64,000 nucleotides of DNA, from contig NZ_STGH01000003.1 of NCBI RefSeq assembly GCF_005222785.1, positions 434,001 through 498,000 of the forward strand, read 5' to 3'. This stretch comes from Rhodobacter sp. SY28-1. GTDB taxonomy: Bacteria; Pseudomonadota; Alphaproteobacteria; Rhodobacterales; Rhodobacteraceae. The first letter of the stretch is position 1, and every line of letters begins with the position of its first letter. Positions 1 to 7,812 of the stretch are shown here, one piece after another. The notes below the pieces were generated by a model. That model was not told where the DNA came from and did no database searches. It saw nothing but the letters and a program-made list of their open reading frames with translations. A program made the translations under genes and the position numbers.

Positions 1-404
1 TTGCCAGAGTCGCGCTCGGCCTCGGTCTCGCCGATGCAGACGATGGCGGTAAGGCCCGCGTCGACAGCCGCTTCGGCCTTGGCGCGGACCAGGGCGTCAG
101 TTTCGCCATGGTCGGTGCGGCGTTCGGAATGGCCGACGATGACATGGGTCGCGCCCGCATCGCGCAGCATCGCCACCGAGATGTCGCCGGTATGTGCGCC
201 CATCGGTTTCGGATGGCAGTCCTGCGCCCCGACCTTCAGTGCCGTGCCGGCTGCCGTGTTGGCCATGGCGGCGATCAGGGTTGCGGGCGGGCAAAGCAGC
301 ATCTCGCAAGCCGGATCGGGATGGGCCTCAAGCAGCGCCGTCACTTCGTCCAGCGAAGCCCGGGTGCCGTTCATCTTCCAGTTTCCGGCGGCAAGTTTCT
401 TCAT
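1..404 (-). CDS. tpiA: Triosephosphate isomerase, N-terminal part (cut by window edge)
   Basis: Interconverts dihydroxyacetone phosphate and glyceraldehyde 3-phosphate in the cytoplasm. About 134 N-terminal residues are present; the gene continues beyond base 1. The start ATG (complement of 402-404) opens [13 protein letters not shown], which carries the substrate-binding Asn and Lys of the family, and the [10 protein letters not shown] block with the electrophilic His is also visible. It lies 114 bases downstream of the sufA-like gene on the same strand. Identification is secure; the C-terminal half with the catalytic Glu is outside the window. Confidence 0.95.
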   Translation of the reverse strand, partial: MKKLAAGNWKMNGTRASLDEVTALLEAHPDPACEMLLCPPATLIAAMANTAAGTALKVGAQDCHPKPMGAHTGDISVAMLRDAGATHVIVGHSERRTDHGETDALVRAKAEAAVDAGLTAIVCIGETEAERDSG

Positions 405-518
405 CTGTCGTTTCCTTGTGCAGTCCAGACACGCCTAGCGTGTATGTCCGGAAAGGAAAAGGCGGTAGATCGGCAACAATCCGTTCGTTGCCCCCGCGTC
501 AAGCCAACCTGCCTTGGG

Positions 519-878
519 TCAGGCGCCGGGCGCGTCGCGGAACTTGATCGATTCCCCGCAGCCGCAAGCCTCGACCACATTGGGATTGCGGAACTTGAAG
601 CCGCTTTCCACAAGGCCGGTTTCATAGTCGATCTCGGTGCCGATCAGGAACATCTGGGCCATGGGCGCGATCATCACCCGCGCGCCGTCCTGTTCCACCA
701 CCTCGTCCAGCGGATTGATCGCGGTGACGTATTCCATCGTGTATTCCATCCCCGCACAGCCGCCCTTCTTGACGCCGATGCGCAGGCCCTGGCTGCCTTC
801 GCGCGCCATGAGCCGGGCGATCTGGCCGGTTGCAGCGGGGGTCAGGGTGACAGCGGCTTTGCCGGGAATGCCGAACAT
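519..878 (-). CDS. sufA: HesB/IscA-type iron-sulfur cluster assembly protein (SufA-like)
   Basis: A-type Fe-S carrier of 119 residues, the usual length. The three conserved cysteines are visible: one in GGCAGMEY and two in the C-terminal CGCGES motif, which ligate an iron or cluster for transfer to apoproteins. In related bacteria this gene usually follows sufT at the end of the suf operon. Here sufT lies at 2421-2798, with the satD and DUF3307 genes between them, and this gene starts 23 bases after the DUF3307 stop. The choice between SufA, IscA and ErpA is by context only. Confidence 0.9.
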   Translation of the reverse strand: MFGIPGKAAVTLTPAATGQIARLMAREGSQGLRIGVKKGGCAGMEYTMEYVTAINPLDEVVEQDGARVMIAPMAQMFLIGTEIDYETGLVESGFKFRNPNVVEACGCGESIKFRDAPGA

Positions 879-901
879 GGATGGACTCCTTTGCCGGTAA
901 C

Positions 902-1717
902 TTAAGGTGTCTGCGCCGGAATTCCAAGCGGGGGCAGATGACCAAGTGCGGCGACGGTCGCGAAGGAGACGACAAGGGCCCAGCCGAACGAGGCAAGCGT
1001 GCCGATGATGACATATTCGGACAGGGCGCGATCCTCTTTCACCGCGCCGTAGCGCAGGATCGACTTGGCGGCCATCAGCAGGCCCACGCCCTGCGGCTGA
1101 CCGATGAGGACAAGGACGAAGATCAGCCCGCGTTCTAGTAGGCCGATCAACCGGCCCGCCCCGGGCAGACCCTCGGCGGCGATGTCGGCCGGAAGGTTTG
1201 CAGCGAAAGGCTGCATCAGAAGCCCGACCGCGAAGCCGCCGGTGCGGGTGGCGAGGATGAGGCCGGTCAGCAGGACCATCAGCGACGGGAGCTGGCTGAC
1301 GGGCAGCGGCACCGCTTCGGACCAGAGGCCGGTCCCCAGGATGCCGCCGTCATCGCCGGTCACGATGGCTCCGGGAGCCCAGAAGCCGTTGGCCCAGAGG
1401 TCGGGAAGCCAGAGGGCGAGGGTGATGAGGGTGGCAAGGTGCAGGGACTGGTCGATCAGGAACGGTGCCAGGCCGCCCGAGGTTTTCCAGACCGAGACCA
1501 GGACCAGCTTGCCGACGTCGATCGCGATATGGACAAGGGCCAGCACCAGAAGTGCCGGATGCAGCGATCCGGTGGCGGCGACGGCGGTTGCGTAGACGAT
1601 GACGAGGTGCAGGCCCAGCGCCAAGGGAGTGCGCTTGTTGGCCACCATCCAGTTGGTCTGGAACACGAAATCGGCGAGGGTGTGGGCGAAAAGGAGGGCG
1701 ATGAAGGTTTCAGTCAT
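902..1717 (-). CDS. DUF3307 family integral membrane protein
   Basis: Polytopic inner-membrane protein of 271 residues with several hydrophobic helices. It opens with MTETFIALLFAHTLADFVFQ, the N-terminal signature of DUF3307, whose biochemical role I do not know. The start overlaps the end of satD by 8 bases (1710-1717), so the two are probably translationally coupled and act together. Polar residues (His, Asp, Gln) in the first helix are typical of the family and could line a pore or a binding site. A membrane effector or transporter controlled by the SatD protein is a reasonable inference, not an observation. Confidence 0.8.
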   Translation of the reverse strand: MTETFIALLFAHTLADFVFQTNWMVANKRTPLALGLHLVIVYATAVAATGSLHPALLVLALVHIAIDVGKLVLVSVWKTSGGLAPFLIDQSLHLATLITLALWLPDLWANGFWAPGAIVTGDDGGILGTGLWSEAVPLPVSQLPSLMVLLTGLILATRTGGFAVGLLMQPFAANLPADIAAEGLPGAGRLIGLLERGLIFVLVLIGQPQGVGLLMAAKSILRYGAVKEDRALSEYVIIGTLASFGWALVVSFATVAALGHLPPLGIPAQTP

Positions 1718-2330
1718 CGGCGGCTTTCAGTTCGGCTTCGAAGGCAGAAACGACCGCCTTTATGTCCCACCAGTTTGCGCCCTGCAATCTGTAGCTGGCC
1801 GCTGCCGGGCTTATGCCGAGCGACTGCGCTATGGAAAGACCTGACGGCTCGTCCAAGGCCAGAGCCATCACCATGGCTTCTGCCTGTTGCGGGGTCCACT
1901 TCCGGGCTACCTGATCGGCCAGTCGCGCCGCAGCCGAGGTGATCGCACCAAGCTGTCGGGTGGTGCTTGCAATCGCAAACTCTGCCCGCCTGGGCATCTG
2001 GTCCAGCGTCTCGCCCGAGAGCACGAAGGCGTTGCCTGTTTCGGCCCCAAGCGACGGTGCACGGTCAGTCGCAATCTCGGCGATACCGATGCCGAAGCGT
2101 GTCAACGGGGCGTTCTGCGCGCGCAGGCGGGCCGTCACGATCAGGGCGAAACGCAGGGCCAGTTCTGGCCGCACCAGGAGAGCCTGCCAGCCGTCGCCGC
2201 GATATCGAGTGAAAGGCGCAGCAAACTGGCCTGCCGTGTCGGCAATGGCAGCAAGCGCACGGTCAGTGGCTTGCTGCCCGGACTTTCGCGAGCCAATCAG
2301 ATCGCCGGTCAGGACTGCTGCGTCGCTCAT
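1710..2330 (-). CDS. SatD family protein: cyclase-like palm domain plus helix-turn-helix
   Basis: Cytoplasmic protein of 206 residues. Residues 5-15 (AVLTGDLIGSR) and 42-50 (RYRGDGWQA) look like the two metal-aspartate elements of a class III nucleotidyl cyclase palm (D10, D46). They are followed by RFGIGIA at 78-84 and a GNAFVLSGETL block near 99-109, again in cyclase order. Residues about 145-200 read as a helix-turn-helix. The ATG at 2330 is chosen over an upstream in-frame codon at 2366 because it begins exactly at the conserved domain. It is the first gene of a pair with DUF3307. Catalytic activity is inferred from motif layout only; SatD family proteins have no function I can state firmly. 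Confidence 0.75.
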   Translation of the reverse strand: MSDAAVLTGDLIGSRKSGQQATDRALAAIADTAGQFAAPFTRYRGDGWQALLVRPELALRFALIVTARLRAQNAPLTRFGIGIAEIATDRAPSLGAETGNAFVLSGETLDQMPRRAEFAIASTTRQLGAITSAAARLADQVARKWTPQQAEAMVMALALDEPSGLSIAQSLGISPAAASYRLQGANWWDIKAVVSAFEAELKAADD

Positions 2331-2368
2331 GACGCATCGTTTAGCATGCCAAGAGCTGAACTTCAAAG

Positions 2369-2416
2369 AAATTCAGCTTTAAGGCTTAAATAGATGCAAT
2401 TTCAGCTTGAAGGCTT
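2369..2416 (-). promoter_or_regulatory. Repeat-rich upstream region of satD (possible operator)
   Basis: Two near-identical 16-base direct repeats, TTCAGCTTTAAGGCTT (2372-2387) and TTCAGCTTGAAGGCTT (2401-2416), start 29 bases apart. The second contains the dyad TTCA-GCT-TGAA. An AGCTGAA / TTCAGCT inverted pair (2354-2360 and 2372-2378) overlaps the first copy. The region is strikingly AT-rich compared with its surroundings and lies between satD and sufT, as expected for an operator of the SatD-DUF3307 pair, possibly bound by SatD through its own helix-turn-helix. Confidence 0.5.
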
Positions 2417-2420
2417 TACT

Positions 2421-2798
2421 CTACATGAACCCCAGTTCGAGCCGGGCTTCATCGGACATCATGTCCATGCCCCAGGGCGGGTCGAAGGTCATGTTGACGT
2501 CGACGTGTTTCACCCCCGGCAGGGGTTCGACCGCATTGGCAACCCAGCCTGGCATCTCTCCGGCGACGGGGCAGCCAGGTGCGGTCAGGGTCATGGTGAT
2601 CTCGACCTCGTTCTCGGGGCCGATCTCGATCGTGTAGACGAGGCCCAGATCGAAGATGTTGACCGGGATTTCCGGGTCGAACACCGTGCGGCAGGCCTCG
2701 ACGATCTCGGGGTAGAGCGGATGATCGGTCGAAGAGGGCTTGATCAGCGGCTGGCCCTCGGTCGGGCCCGCCGTCTGGACGGAGGTCTGGTCCTGCAT
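2421..2798 (-). CDS. sufT: SUF system Fe-S cluster assembly protein SufT (DUF59/MIP18 family)
   Basis: Small protein of 125 residues consisting of a divergent N-terminal tail of about 25 residues and a DUF59 domain with DPEIPVNIFDLGLVY and the TAPGCPVAG loop carrying the conserved cysteine. The family takes part in Fe-S maturation. It lies upstream of the satD-DUF3307 pair and the sufA-like gene on the same strand. The other suf genes are not in the window, because the gene upstream of it is ssb. Confidence 0.9.
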   Translation of the reverse strand: MQDQTSVQTAGPTEGQPLIKPSSTDHPLYPEIVEACRTVFDPEIPVNIFDLGLVYTIEIGPENEVEITMTLTAPGCPVAGEMPGWVANAVEPLPGVKHVDVNMTFDPPWGMDMMSDEARLELGFM

Positions 2799-2891
2799 GT
2801 GGTCGTCCCGACGCGTTAGGTATGTTGACCGATTATATAGGGAATGGTCGGGTCAAGGTCCAGTGGCGCCGGACATCGATGCCGGGTCGGA

Positions 2892-3428
2892 TCAGAACGG
2901 GATTTCGTCGTCGAGATCGGACCGGCCGCCGCCACCGCCCGCGCCGCCACCCGAGCCGCCGCCAAAGCCGCCACGGCTGCCGCCTGAGGAGCCGCCGTAG
3001 CCGCCGCCCTGGCCACCCTCATCATAGCCGCCACGATCATCATAGGCGCCACCGCCACCGCCCGAGCCGCCATCACCACGGCCGCCAAGCAGCGTGAGGT
3101 TGCCGTTGTAGGGACGCAGGACAATTTCCGTGGTGTACTTGTCCTGGCCGGACTGGTCCTGCCACTTCCGGGTTTCAAGCGAGCCCTCGATGTAGACAGT
3201 GCTGCCCTTCTTCAGGTACTGCTCGGCAATCTTGGCCAGTGCTTCGTTGAAAATCGCGACCGAATGCCATTCGGTCCGCTCTTTCCGTTCGCCCGATTGC
3301 TTGTCGCGCCAGGTTTCCGAGGTGGCGATGCGCAAGTTCACCACCTTGCCGCCGTTCTGGAAACTGCGCACCTCGGGGTCGCGGCCGAGGTTGCCGATGA
3401 GAATAACCTTGTTGACCGACCCCGCCAT
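2892..3428 (-). CDS. ssb: Single-stranded DNA-binding protein
   Basis: Binds and protects single-stranded DNA in replication, repair and recombination. The protein has 178 residues: an OB-fold (about 1-110, [20 protein letters not shown] onward), a long glycine-rich linker with Ser and Arg, and the conserved acidic tip DDEIPF that recruits partner proteins. The ATG at 3428 is preceded by an AGGGAGA ribosome site and matches the family start; the longer in-frame extension upstream is not used. The linker is encoded by GC-rich repetitive codons and may be misassembled in drafts. Confidence 0.96.
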   Translation of the reverse strand: MAGSVNKVILIGNLGRDPEVRSFQNGGKVVNLRIATSETWRDKQSGERKERTEWHSVAIFNEALAKIAEQYLKKGSTVYIEGSLETRKWQDQSGQDKYTTEIVLRPYNGNLTLLGGRGDGGSGGGGGAYDDRGGYDEGGQGGGYGGSSGGSRGGFGGGSGGGAGGGGGRSDLDDEIPF

Positions 3429-3468
3429 GCGAATCTCCCTTGCTGGTCTCCGGGCAGCTTCGCCGCGG

Positions 3469-3508
3469 ATGGTTAACAAACCTATACCGGGGTTCCGGGC
3501 GGCTGCAA
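3469..3508 (-). promoter_or_regulatory. Putative ssb promoter with a CtrA-type half-site
   Basis: On the minus strand TTGCAG (3508-3503) and TATAGG (3486-3481) are separated by 16 bases and lie about 55 bases upstream of the ssb start. Just downstream of the -10 lies TTAACCAT (complement of 3469-3476), the alphaproteobacterial CtrA half-site, at the likely transcription start. The promoter assignment is by match only. Confidence 0.4.
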
Positions 3509-3638
3509 CCAAGCCATTGGACTGGGGCGGCAGGGTCCGGAATGCCTGCGAAATCGCGACTGGAAAATCGGGACGAACTGGCTATAGTCCAGCCGGTCGC
3601 GTCAAGACTGCGCGAGCGGTGTGGGTATGGATTTCGGG

Positions 3639-4250
3639 ATGCAGAAGATTGTCTGCCGGACAGCTCTGGCGGCCATCATGGCCTCTGGTTTGGCAAGCGC
3701 TGGCCTTGCCGAAGGGCTGAACCTGTCCGGCTCGACCAAGTCCCGCAGCGCGCTGTTCAAGTCGCAGTCCGAGCTGATCGACAAGAAACTGTCGAAGCAA
3801 TACAGCGGATCGGTCAAGCTGACGCCCAAGTACAAGAAGGGCGAAGAGATCGCCGACGCCAAGGGCATTCCTGCGTACCGCGGCAGCTACAAGGGCGAGT
3901 ATCTGGAAGTCGCCAAGTCCGCAGCGCGCAAGCATGGCGTGCCGGAAGACTTGTTCCTCCGGCTGGTGCAGCAGGAAAGCGGCTGGAACCCGGTTGCGGT
4001 GTCGACCAAAGGGGCGACGGGGCTGGCGCAGCTGATGCCCGAGACGGCCCAGCATCTGGGCGTCGACATCAACGATGCCGAAGAGAACCTTGAGGGTGGC
4101 GCGCGCTACCTGCGAATGATGTTCGACAAGTTCGGCACCTGGGAGCTGGCGCTAGCCGCCTACAACGCCGGTCCGGGGGCTGTCGAAGAGCACAACGGCA
4201 TTCCGCCCTTCGAAGAGACCAAGGGCTATGTGAAGGCGATCCTAGGTTAG
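3639..4250 (+). CDS. Lytic transglycosylase, SLT domain, exported
   Basis: Cleaves peptidoglycan glycan strands in the periplasm. It has a cleavable signal peptide (about residues 1-24, ending ASAGLA), a Lys/Ser-rich linker, and a C-terminal SLT domain. That domain shows the catalytic Glu in VQQESGWNP (about residue 113), GLAQLMPETA and the AYNAGPGAV motif. Of three possible in-frame starts (GTG 3621, ATG 3627, ATG 3639) the last gives the cleanest signal peptide. A weak -10 (TATAGT, 3583-3588) lies upstream, and the gene diverges from ssb. No neighbouring gene suggests a specialised role. Confidence 0.85.
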   Translation: MQKIVCRTALAAIMASGLASAGLAEGLNLSGSTKSRSALFKSQSELIDKKLSKQYSGSVKLTPKYKKGEEIADAKGIPAYRGSYKGEYLEVAKSAARKHGVPEDLFLRLVQQESGWNPVAVSTKGATGLAQLMPETAQHLGVDINDAEENLEGGARYLRMMFDKFGTWELALAAYNAGPGAVEEHNGIPPFEETKGYVKAILG

Positions 4251-4277
4251 GGCGGTGGGCAGTCTGCCCACCCTACG
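4251..4277 (+). repeat. REP-like palindrome, copy 1
   Basis: GGTGGGCA-GTC-TGCCCACC (4254-4272) followed by CTACG. The same element recurs at 42727-42755 and 61786-61815 in the same orientation. It begins at the stop of the transglycosylase gene and lies between two convergent genes, where its stem could also help end transcription. Confidence 0.75.
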
Positions 4278-4285
4278 CCGTCTCG

Positions 4286-6385
4286 TCACTCCGCCGCGAT
4301 CTTGATCACCGGCTCCATCGTCGCCAGCACCTCGCGCGAGAGGTGGCACTTGATCTGGTGACCGCCCTCCAGCACCTGCACTGGCGGCACCTCACGGTCG
4401 CACAGTCCCCCCGGAACCTGGGATTTCCAGCGGCAGCGGGTCTGGAACGGGCAACCGGGCGGCGGGTTCATGGCCGAAGGGATGTCGCCTTCCAGCACGA
4501 TCCGCTTGCGTTCCACCCTGGTGTCGGCAATCGGGACGGCCGACAGCAGCGCCTCGGTGTAGGGGTGGTAGGGGGGTGAGAAGACCTGATCGGTCGTGCC
4601 CATTTCCACCACATGGCCGAGATACATCACCATGACCCGGTCCGACAGGTAGCGGACGATCGACAGGTCGTGGCTGATGAAAAGCAGCGTTGTCTTGTTC
4701 TCGCGCTGGATGTCCATCAACAGGTCGGTCACGGCGGCCTGGACAGAAACGTCCAGCGCGCTGACCGGCTCGTCGGCCACCACGACCTTGGCCCCGCCGG
4801 CAAAGGCCCGCGCGATGCCCACGCGCTGCTTCTGACCGCCGGACAACTGGCGCGGCATCCGTTCGGCGAAGGCGCGGGGGAGTTTCACCAGGTCGAGCAG
4901 CTCCAGCATCCGCTGGTGCCGTTCGGCGTCGGACTTGCCGAAGTTGAAGATCTCCAGCGCCCGGATGATCTGGCGGCCCACGGTCATCGAGGGGTTCAGG
5001 GTGTCGAAGGGGTTCTGGAACACCATCTGCACCTGGGAGACGGTGTCGGTGTTCCGTTTCTGAATTGGCGTGGACTGGACGTTTTCGTCAAAGAGCATGA
5101 TCGAGCCCGATGTCGCCGTTTCCAGCCCCATCAACACCTTGGCGAAGGTCGACTTGCCGCAGCCAGACTCGCCGACGATGGCCAGGGTCTCGCCTTCGCG
5201 CGCCTCGAAGGACAGGGTTTCGTTGGCCTTGACCACCTTCTTCGCGCCGCCTCCGAAGGCGCCACCCGAGACGGAGTAATACTTGCGCAGGTCTTCCATC
5301 TTCAGAACCACGCGGCCGATTTCGGCCTTTTCCTTGACCTCGCGCTTGGTGGGGGGCGCGGACCAGTCGATTTCCTGCCAGCGGAGGCAACGGCTGTCGT
5401 GGCGGTCATCGCCCGGGATATGCGACATCGGGATGTCCATCTCGTCGCAGCGGCCCTTTTCGAAATAGTCGCAGCGCGGCCCGAAGTTGCAGCCCTTGGG
5501 ACGTTCGTGGGGCAGGGGAAAGTTGCCGGGGATCGAGATCAGGGGCCGGGCGTTCTTGTCGGCGCCAGGCAGCGGGATCGAACGGAACAGCGCCTGGGTA
5601 TAGGGGTGGCGCATCTTGTCGAAGACTTCGGTGACACTGCCGGTTTCAACCGCCTCACCGGAATACATCACGCAGATCCTGTCACAGACATCCATCACCA
5701 GGCCAAGGTTGTGGCTGATGAAGAGCATCGAGGTGCCGTATTTCTCGCCCAGTTCCTTGACCAGATCGACGATCCCGGCCTCGACCGTGACGTCCAGCGC
5801 AGTCGTGGGTTCGTCGAGGATCAACAGCGCGGGCTTGGCCATCAGCGCCATGGCGATGACGATACGTTGCTGCTGGCCGCCAGACAGCTGGTGCGGGTAC
5901 GCGTTGATGATCCGGTCAGGGTCGGGGAGCCGCACGTCGGCGACGATCTGCCGGGCCAGCTTCCAGGCCTCGGCCTTGGACATCCCGGAGTGGAGCATCG
6001 GCACTTCGGCCAACTGCGCCCCGACCTTCATAGCCGGGTTCAGGGACGCCATCGGCTCCTGGTAGATCATCGCGATTTCGGACCCGCGGATGTGGCGCAG
6101 TTCCTCATCGCTCATTTTCGCCAGGTCGCGGCCCTTGAACTTCATCGACCCGGCGACGATGCGGCCGGTCTTTCCAAGTTCCCGCATGACGGCCAACGCG
6201 ACGGTGGATTTGCCGCAGCCGGATTCGCCGACCAGGCCCATCGCCTCGCCGGCCATGACGGTGCAGGAGAAGTCCATCACCGCGGGGATTTCACGCAGGC
6301 GGGTGAAGAAGGAAATCGACAGGTGCTCGATTTCCAGGATCGGCTGCGACGGGTCCCAAGGGGTATCGGGGGCGGGGGCTGTCAT
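4286..6385 (-). CDS. Peptide-type ABC transporter, fused double ATP-binding protein
   Basis: Energises the importer encoded upstream. A single chain of 699 residues carries two complete nucleotide-binding domains, equivalent to DppD and DppF joined. The first has Walker A GESGCGKST, signature LSGGQQQR and Walker B LLILDEPTTALD; the second, from about residue 360, has GESGCGKST, LSGGQKQR and VVVADEPVSALD. Each ends with the oligopeptide-type C-terminal extension containing cysteines. It starts 4 bases after the permease stop. The substrate cannot be read from the ATPase. Confidence 0.93.
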   Translation of the reverse strand: MTAPAPDTPWDPSQPILEIEHLSISFFTRLREIPAVMDFSCTVMAGEAMGLVGESGCGKSTVALAVMRELGKTGRIVAGSMKFKGRDLAKMSDEELRHIRGSEIAMIYQEPMASLNPAMKVGAQLAEVPMLHSGMSKAEAWKLARQIVADVRLPDPDRIINAYPHQLSGGQQQRIVIAMALMAKPALLILDEPTTALDVTVEAGIVDLVKELGEKYGTSMLFISHNLGLVMDVCDRICVMYSGEAVETGSVTEVFDKMRHPYTQALFRSIPLPGADKNARPLISIPGNFPLPHERPKGCNFGPRCDYFEKGRCDEMDIPMSHIPGDDRHDSRCLRWQEIDWSAPPTKREVKEKAEIGRVVLKMEDLRKYYSVSGGAFGGGAKKVVKANETLSFEAREGETLAIVGESGCGKSTFAKVLMGLETATSGSIMLFDENVQSTPIQKRNTDTVSQVQMVFQNPFDTLNPSMTVGRQIIRALEIFNFGKSDAERHQRMLELLDLVKLPRAFAERMPRQLSGGQKQRVGIARAFAGGAKVVVADEPVSALDVSVQAAVTDLLMDIQRENKTTLLFISHDLSIVRYLSDRVMVMYLGHVVEMGTTDQVFSPPYHPYTEALLSAVPIADTRVERKRIVLEGDIPSAMNPPPGCPFQTRCRWKSQVPGGLCDREVPPVQVLEGGHQIKCHLSREVLATMEPVIKIAAE

Positions 6386-6389
6386 GGCA

Positions 6390-7799
6390 TCAATCCTTCA
6401 GGCTTTCTTCGCGCAACCCGTCGGCCAACAGGTTCAGGCCGAGGACGAGGCTCATCAGCGCAAGGGCAGGGGCCAGGGCTGGGTGCGGGAACAGGTTCAG
6501 CAGCTTGCGCCCGTCGTCGATGGTCGAGCCCCAGTCCGGGCTGTCGGGCGAGACGCCGAGGCCAAAGAAGCCAAGGGTGCCGAGAAGGATCGTGGTGTAG
6601 CCGATCCGCAGGCAGAAATCGACGATCAGGGGTCCGCGGGCGTTGGGCAGGATTTCCCACAGCATGATGTACCAGGGACCCTCGCCCCGGGTCTGGCCCG
6701 CCGCCACATAGTCCCGCGCCTTGATGTCCATCACCAGGCCCCGCACGATCCGGAACACGCCGGGCGAGTTCACGAACACGACCGAGACGAAGACGTTCAG
6801 CATGTTCGGCTCCATCGACCAGACACCGAGCGGGTCCATGTTGAAGGCGAGGCCGGAATAGGCCCATAGGCCGATGACCAGGGTGATACCGACATAGAGG
6901 TTTCGGCGCGGCGGGTTGGTGTAGTAGCGGCTGTTCCAGAGCGTGCAGAGGAAGATGATCGGGAACAGGAACAGCAGTGCGGCCAGCACGATGGGGATGC
7001 CGGTGTCGCGGATTTCCGGGGTGACCAGAAGGTAGAACAAGAGGATCACCGGGAAAGCGAGGACGAGGTTCGCCAGGAACGAGATGAAGGTGTCGAGCTT
7101 TCCGCCGAAATAGCCAGCGGGCAGGCCGAGGGTGATGCCGACCATGAAGGCGAACAGGGTGGCGGCGGGGGCGATCTTCAGAACCTCGCGTGCGCCCATC
7201 ACCATGCGGCTGAAAACGTCGCGGGCCAGGTGGTCGCCGCCCAGAAGGTACCAGCCATAGGCGCTGTCGGGCGCGGCGACTCCGGGGGGCTTGTTCTTCA
7301 GGCCGGAAAGCTGGGCAAACGGGTCCTGGGTGATGATCGTGTCGGCGAAGATTGCGGTGAACACCCAGAACATGACGATGGCAAAGCCGATCATCCCGAC
7401 TGTCGAATCAAAGAGCTTGCCATACAGGCCCAGTTTCCGCCGGAACCGTATCGACAGGACGAAGACGGCAACCAGTGCAAGCCAGACCGGCCAGAACCGA
7501 ACCGCCATGGAGCCGAGGATTCCGGCCTCGAGCGGTGATGGCATGACCGCCCCTGCCGCAAGCGTGCAGAAGATTGCGGCCAGTGCGGCAAGAAAGCTGT
7601 AGCGGATGCCGAGGCTTGCGAAGAAACCGGGGGAGCGGACGGCCGCGGCACCGTCGGGACCGGGCAGCTGCGGCCCGTCAAGGCCTGCAAGGACAAACAG
7701 AAGCTTGGCCAGAAGAGACAGCGCCAGCGCGAGCAGAGCGATCTGGAACACCGGCAGTAGAACCGCGCCCGCCGATCCTGTCCAGGTGAGGGTATCCAT
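6390..7799 (-). CDS. Peptide-type ABC transporter permease (DppC-like) with N-terminal extension
   Basis: Inner-membrane permease of 469 residues, clearly longer than the roughly 300 typical of DppC. The extra 150 or so N-terminal residues hold several hydrophobic segments before the core. The C-terminal core has the usual inner-membrane loop that contacts the ATPase (AAGQTRGEGPWYIMLWEILP). It lies between the DppB-like permease and the fused ATPase, 13 bases after the former. Confidence 0.9.
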   Translation of the reverse strand: MDTLTWTGSAGAVLLPVFQIALLALALSLLAKLLFVLAGLDGPQLPGPDGAAAVRSPGFFASLGIRYSFLAALAAIFCTLAAGAVMPSPLEAGILGSMAVRFWPVWLALVAVFVLSIRFRRKLGLYGKLFDSTVGMIGFAIVMFWVFTAIFADTIITQDPFAQLSGLKNKPPGVAAPDSAYGWYLLGGDHLARDVFSRMVMGAREVLKIAPAATLFAFMVGITLGLPAGYFGGKLDTFISFLANLVLAFPVILLFYLLVTPEIRDTGIPIVLAALLFLFPIIFLCTLWNSRYYTNPPRRNLYVGITLVIGLWAYSGLAFNMDPLGVWSMEPNMLNVFVSVVFVNSPGVFRIVRGLVMDIKARDYVAAGQTRGEGPWYIMLWEILPNARGPLIVDFCLRIGYTTILLGTLGFFGLGVSPDSPDWGSTIDDGRKLLNLFPHPALAPALALMSLVLGLNLLADGLREESLKD

Positions 7800-7812
7800 G
7801 GTCGTTCCCTCC

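Noticed and set aside
4613-6667. Long open frame on the plus strand opposite the ABC ATPase and permease
   Set aside because: Low-complexity, His/Asp/Gln-rich translation antisense to a gene with clear Walker motifs. It comes from GC-rich third positions.
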